Assembly: GCF_037860775.1 (NCBI RefSeq)
Contig: NZ_JBBEWC010000019.1
Span: 1-64,000 of the forward strand
Source: Emticicia soli
GTDB lineage: Bacteria; Bacteroidota; Bacteroidia; Cytophagales; Spirosomataceae
DNA: 64,000 bases
Direction of reading: 5' to 3'
The translations under genes and the position numbers were made by a program. The notes under the pieces were generated by a model that saw nothing but the letters and a program-made list of their open reading frames with translations, had not been told where the DNA came from and did not search any database. Positions 61,447 through 64,000 of this stretch are shown here, piece by piece (positions within the stretch are counted from its first letter, which is position 1; each line of letters begins with the position of its first letter).

Positions 61447-62598
61447 ATGAAAAAAAATTTAGCTATTCTAGGCTCAACGGGTTCGATAGGCACGCAGGCA
61501 TTAGATGTGGTGGCCGCAAACCCCGATATTTTTGAAATTGAGGTGCTAACAGCCCAGAATAATGCCGATTTATTGATTGAGCAAGCAGCAAAGTTCCGCC
61601 CAAATGTGGTAGTTATATCAAACGAGGCGCTATATGATAAAGTTTTTTCGGCCCTCGACCCCCTCGATATTAAAGTATATGCCGGCGAAAAATCGTTGGC
61701 ATCGGTCGTGCAAATGGAGTCAGTTCATATAGTACTTACGGCTTTGGTAGGTTATGCAGGGCTTATCCCGACCATTGCAGCTATTAAAGCAGGGAAACAT
61801 ATTGCATTGGCCAATAAAGAAACATTGGTAGTAGCAGGTGAGTTGGTAACAGAGCTGGCAGATAAAAACAGAGTTCATATTCTTCCGGTAGATTCTGAAC
61901 ATTCGGCTATTTTTCAGTGTCTGGTAGGGGAGTTTCATAATCCTATCGAGAAAATAATACTTACGGCTTCCGGCGGGCCTTTTCTGGGTAAAGACCGTGA
62001 TTTCTTGAAAACGGTAAGCAAACAGCAGGCTTTGAAACATCCCAACTGGAGCATGGGTGCAAAAATTACGATAGATTCAGCTTCGTTGATGAATAAAGGT
62101 CTGGAAGTAATAGAAGCAAAATGGCTTTTTGGCCTCACGACCGAGCAGATTGAGGTAGTGGTGCATCCGCAAAGTATTATTCACTCAATGGTGCAGTTTG
62201 AAGACGGAAGCATAAAAGCACAAATGGGCTTGCCTGATATGCGTGTTCCTATACAGTTTGCCTTGGCGTATCCTGTTCGTTTAAAATCCGATTTCCCGAG
62301 GTTTGATTTTACTAAATATCCGTCGCTTACTTTTCAACAGCCAGATATTCAGACATTCAGAAACCTTGGCTTTGCTTTTGATGCACTTAACAAAGGTGGT
62401 AACATGGCTTGTATCGTAAATGCAGCTAACGAAATAGCAGTAGCATCGTTTCTACGAGACGAAATCGGCTTTCTGGAAATGTCAGATCTTATAGAAGATT
62501 GTATGAATAAGGTAAGTTTTGTAAAAACGCCTACACTTGAAGACTACATAAAAACCGACGAAGAAACCCGCCGTATAGCTATGGAGTTTTCTTGCTAG
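61447..62598 (+). CDS. dxr: 1-deoxy-D-xylulose 5-phosphate reductoisomerase
   Basis: Second enzyme of the methylerythritol phosphate pathway, NADPH-dependent, supplying isoprenoid precursors including those used by crtB. 383 residues. NADPH site LGSTGSIGTQALDVV (8-22), the metal/substrate residues in NKETLVVAG, PVDSEHSAIFQ and SASLMNKGLEVIEA, HPQSIIHSMVQF and GFAFDALNKGGNMACIVNAANE. Confidence 0.97.
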   Translation: MKKNLAILGSTGSIGTQALDVVAANPDIFEIEVLTAQNNADLLIEQAAKFRPNVVVISNEALYDKVFSALDPLDIKVYAGEKSLASVVQMESVHIVLTALVGYAGLIPTIAAIKAGKHIALANKETLVVAGELVTELADKNRVHILPVDSEHSAIFQCLVGEFHNPIEKIILTASGGPFLGKDRDFLKTVSKQQALKHPNWSMGAKITIDSASLMNKGLEVIEAKWLFGLTTEQIEVVVHPQSIIHSMVQFEDGSIKAQMGLPDMRVPIQFALAYPVRLKSDFPRFDFTKYPSLTFQQPDIQTFRNLGFAFDALNKGGNMACIVNAANEIAVASFLRDEIGFLEMSDLIEDCMNKVSFVKTPTLEDYIKTDEETRRIAMEFSC

Positions 62599-62718
62599 TT
62601 TGTAAGGCAGCGTGTACTGCCATTGGATAAGCATTTATCCATATTCGCTTTTGTTTTTATGTCATTATTAAATTCTGCTAAATAGTAATATGCCAGAAAT
62701 TGACTTGTTGTGGCTGAA

Positions 62719-62740
62719 ATAGCACTATATAAAGTGCTAT
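62719..62740. other. Small hairpin in the dxr-rluA gap
   Basis: ATAGCACT (62719-62726) and AGTGCTAT (62733-62740) form an 8-bp stem with a 6-nt loop, no T-tail. Could be a weak terminator-like element after dxr. Confidence 0.35.
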
Positions 62741-62777
62741 CAACCATAGTTTTATAGTTTAAGATAGAAAAACTGAG

Positions 62778-62785
62778 TATCTTTG
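62778..62785 (+). promoter_or_regulatory. -7 element of the second pseudouridine synthase gene
   Basis: TATCTTTG, 18 bp before the ATG at 62804. A frame starting at 62783 would begin inside this promoter, which argues for 62804. Confidence 0.55.
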
Positions 62786-62803
62786 CAGCAAATTATTAAA
62801 GAT

Positions 62804-63529
62804 ATGAAACAGCCTTTTTACGTTCTTTACGAAGACAATCACATTATTATTGTCAATAAAGCAGCAGGTGTTTTGGTACAAGGCGATGCTACAGGAGATA
62901 AGACTTTATCAGATTACGTTAAGGAATACATTAAAAAAAAATACGATAAACCGGGCGATGTATTTTTAGGTACCGTACACCGCCTCGACCGCCCCGTAAG
63001 CGGTCTTGTTGTTTTTGCACGTACTTCAAAAGCGCTTGAGCGGATGAATGAGTTATTCCGTAAAAGAGATATTCAGAAAACCTATTGGGCAGTAGTAGGT
63101 AAAAGACCGGAAAAGAAAAGTGGAAAACTAACCAATTGGTTGGTGAAAAATGAAGAGAAAAATACGGTTAAAGCTTTTGATACCGAAGTGCCAGGTTCTC
63201 AGAAAGCGGAGCTCAATTATCGTTATCTTGGAGAAATCAACCACTATCATTTATTAGAGGTAAATCCTATTACTGGTCGCCCGCATCAAATCAGGGTGCA
63301 ATTGGCAAGTATGGGTTGTCCTATAAGGGGTGACGTGAAATATGGGTATCCAAGAGCAAACCCTGAGGGCAATATCAACCTTCATGCGCGTCGTTTATAC
63401 TTTATTCATCCGGTTAAGAAAGAACCAATTCTTTGCAAAGCACCGCTTCCGGAAAATCCTTTCTGGGAAGAATTCCTGGAGCTTGAACCAGAAGAAATTA
63501 AAACCGAAAATCTGGATTTCTTATATTAA
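62804..63529 (+). CDS. RluA-family pseudouridine synthase (second copy type)
   Basis: 241-residue rRNA/tRNA pseudouridine synthase without an S4 domain. Catalytic motif HRLDRPVSGLVVFART, start MKQPFYVLYEDNHIIIVNKAAGVLVQGD and PITGRPHQIRVQLA. The catalytic Asp motif HRLDRPVSG differs from HRLDKETSG of the gene at 40748, so the two are different orthologous groups. It begins at 62804, downstream of its -7 element. Followed by a terminator. Confidence 0.92.
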   Translation: MKQPFYVLYEDNHIIIVNKAAGVLVQGDATGDKTLSDYVKEYIKKKYDKPGDVFLGTVHRLDRPVSGLVVFARTSKALERMNELFRKRDIQKTYWAVVGKRPEKKSGKLTNWLVKNEEKNTVKAFDTEVPGSQKAELNYRYLGEINHYHLLEVNPITGRPHQIRVQLASMGCPIRGDVKYGYPRANPEGNINLHARRLYFIHPVKKEPILCKAPLPENPFWEEFLELEPEEIKTENLDFLY

Positions 63530-63562
63530 GAAACTAGAGTATTGTAAGTCTTTGAGTCTGAG

Positions 63563-63606
63563 CCTGTTTGAACTTATTCGATAATAAGTTTAAACAGGTT
63601 TTATTT
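63563..63606 (+). terminator. Terminator of the second pseudouridine synthase gene
   Basis: Arms 63563-63578 and 63583-63598 pair over 16 bp with one G:U wobble around a 4-nt loop, followed by TTTTATTTTT. Confidence 0.85.
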
Positions 63607-63667
63607 TTTAATATAATGTAAGACATTCAAATATGAAATCTACAAGGATTTAACCCCTCATTGATAA

Positions 63668-63675
63668 TATTTTTG
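63668..63675 (+). promoter_or_regulatory. -7 element of the partial TIM-barrel gene
   Basis: TATTTTTG, 40 bp before the ATG at 63715; no clear -33 partner. Confidence 0.4.
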
Positions 63676-63714
63676 TAATTTGCCCGCCTCAATCAACCTC
63701 TTAATTTATTAAAG

Positions 63715-64000
63715 ATGAATCGTAGAAATTTTCTTTCAAAAAGCGCTTTGGCAGCAGGTGCGTCTGCTTTGCCAATGGGAGCTGCTTTAGCCTCTGAAAC
63801 ACAAGCAAATTTGCCTGCCGATAAATTTAAACTTTTGTATGCACCACATTTCGGCATGTTCGAAAACTCTGCAGGAAAAGACCTGATTGATCAGTTAAAA
63901 TTCATGGCCGATAACGGTTTCATGGCCTTAGAAGACAATGGTATGCTAGGTCGCTCGGTAGAAGAACAGAAAAAAATTGGGGAAACGCTGGCCAAATTGA
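63715..64000 (+). CDS. Tat-exported sugar phosphate isomerase-like TIM-barrel protein (partial)
   Basis: The first 95 codons of a gene that runs off the right window edge. The N-terminus has a twin-arginine-type export signal (MNRRNFLSKSALAAGASAL), then the start of a xylose isomerase/hydroxypyruvate isomerase-like barrel: KLLYAPHFGMFEN, GKDLIDQLKFMADNGFMALEDNGM. In Bacteroidota such periplasmic proteins often occur with sugar-acid oxidoreductases. Family call rests on the first strands only. Confidence 0.7.
   Translation, partial: MNRRNFLSKSALAAGASALPMGAALASETQANLPADKFKLLYAPHFGMFENSAGKDLIDQLKFMADNGFMALEDNGMLGRSVEEQKKIGETLAKL

Noticed and set aside
1..64000. CRISPR arrays, insertion sequences, prophage or integrative elements
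   Set aside because: No regularly spaced repeats, transposase, integrase or phage genes were seen on either strand; the only long repeat is the tandem surface-protein pair.

Overview
The window comes from a chromosome of a Bacteroidota bacterium, most probably order Cytophagales (Spirosomataceae/Leadbetterellaceae type, for example near Emticicia; this is inference). Evidence: AT-rich DNA, Bacteroidota promoters (TTTG, 20 bp, TAnnTTTG) in front of several genes, type IX secretion C-terminal domains ending in WVELIR, a GldB gliding lipoprotein, the sdhC-sdhA-sdhB order with a cytochrome b558-type SdhC, and hybrid two-component regulators. There are no insertion sequences, phage genes, CRISPR arrays, tRNAs or rRNAs.

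Layout. 0-6.4 kb: OmpA lipoprotein, a BlaI/M56 (BlaR1-like) pair, GNAT, DUF456, methyltransferase, argD-like aminotransferase. 6.5-6.9 kb: non-coding segment with three exact DnaA boxes (candidate oriC). 6.9-12.2 kb: small conserved-looking hypothetical gene, crtI-crtB carotenoid genes, dnaN, SBF-type transporter. 12.3-16 kb: sdhCAB on the minus strand. 16.2-23.2 kb: two nearly identical 960-residue secreted adhesin-like proteins flanking a LytTR membrane regulator. 23.3-30.1 kb: AraC regulator, RibD-like reductase, HPP protein, then an uncharacterised two-gene unit (polytopic His/Asp-motif protein plus secreted, membrane-anchored His/Met-rich protein), then an operon of a siderophore-interacting-like flavoprotein with an AraC regulator. 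30.3-34.6 kb: Gfo/Idh/MocA oxidoreductase and the rplK-rplA-rplJ-rplL operon. 34.8-47.3 kb: PhoB/PhoR-like pair, collagen-like lipoprotein, one-piece hybrid two-component system, pseudouridine synthase, EamA exporter, Fur-family regulator, ABC exporter, GldB, serine hydrolase. 47.6-64 kb: PpiD-like foldase, AlkB-type alkane monooxygenase, HupE/UreJ-like protein, M1 peptidase, a small unknown cluster, crotonase, typA, lipoprotein, LuxE-like protein, fructosamine-kinase-like protein, dxr, second pseudouridine synthase, and the start of a Tat-exported TIM-barrel protein cut by the window end.

Most interesting: (1) the pair at 25628-28521. The membrane protein has D-x3-H-x12-H (D46, H50, H63), the same spacing as the CuC ligands of particulate methane monooxygenase subunit PmoC, plus a second similar motif; its partner has the PmoB-like order signal peptide / exposed domain / two TM helices / exposed domain, with His predicted at the mature N-terminus. 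This may be an undescribed copper membrane system, but the other PmoB CuB histidines are absent, so the link is only a hypothesis. (2) The candidate replication origin at 6.55-6.64 kb, 3.4 kb upstream of dnaN. (3) The tandem adhesin duplication with a 155-bp stretch of complete DNA identity, pointing to gene conversion. (4) The ribosomal operon separated from its usual secE-nusG and rpoBC neighbours, with a long structured leader holding a possible 26-codon ORF.
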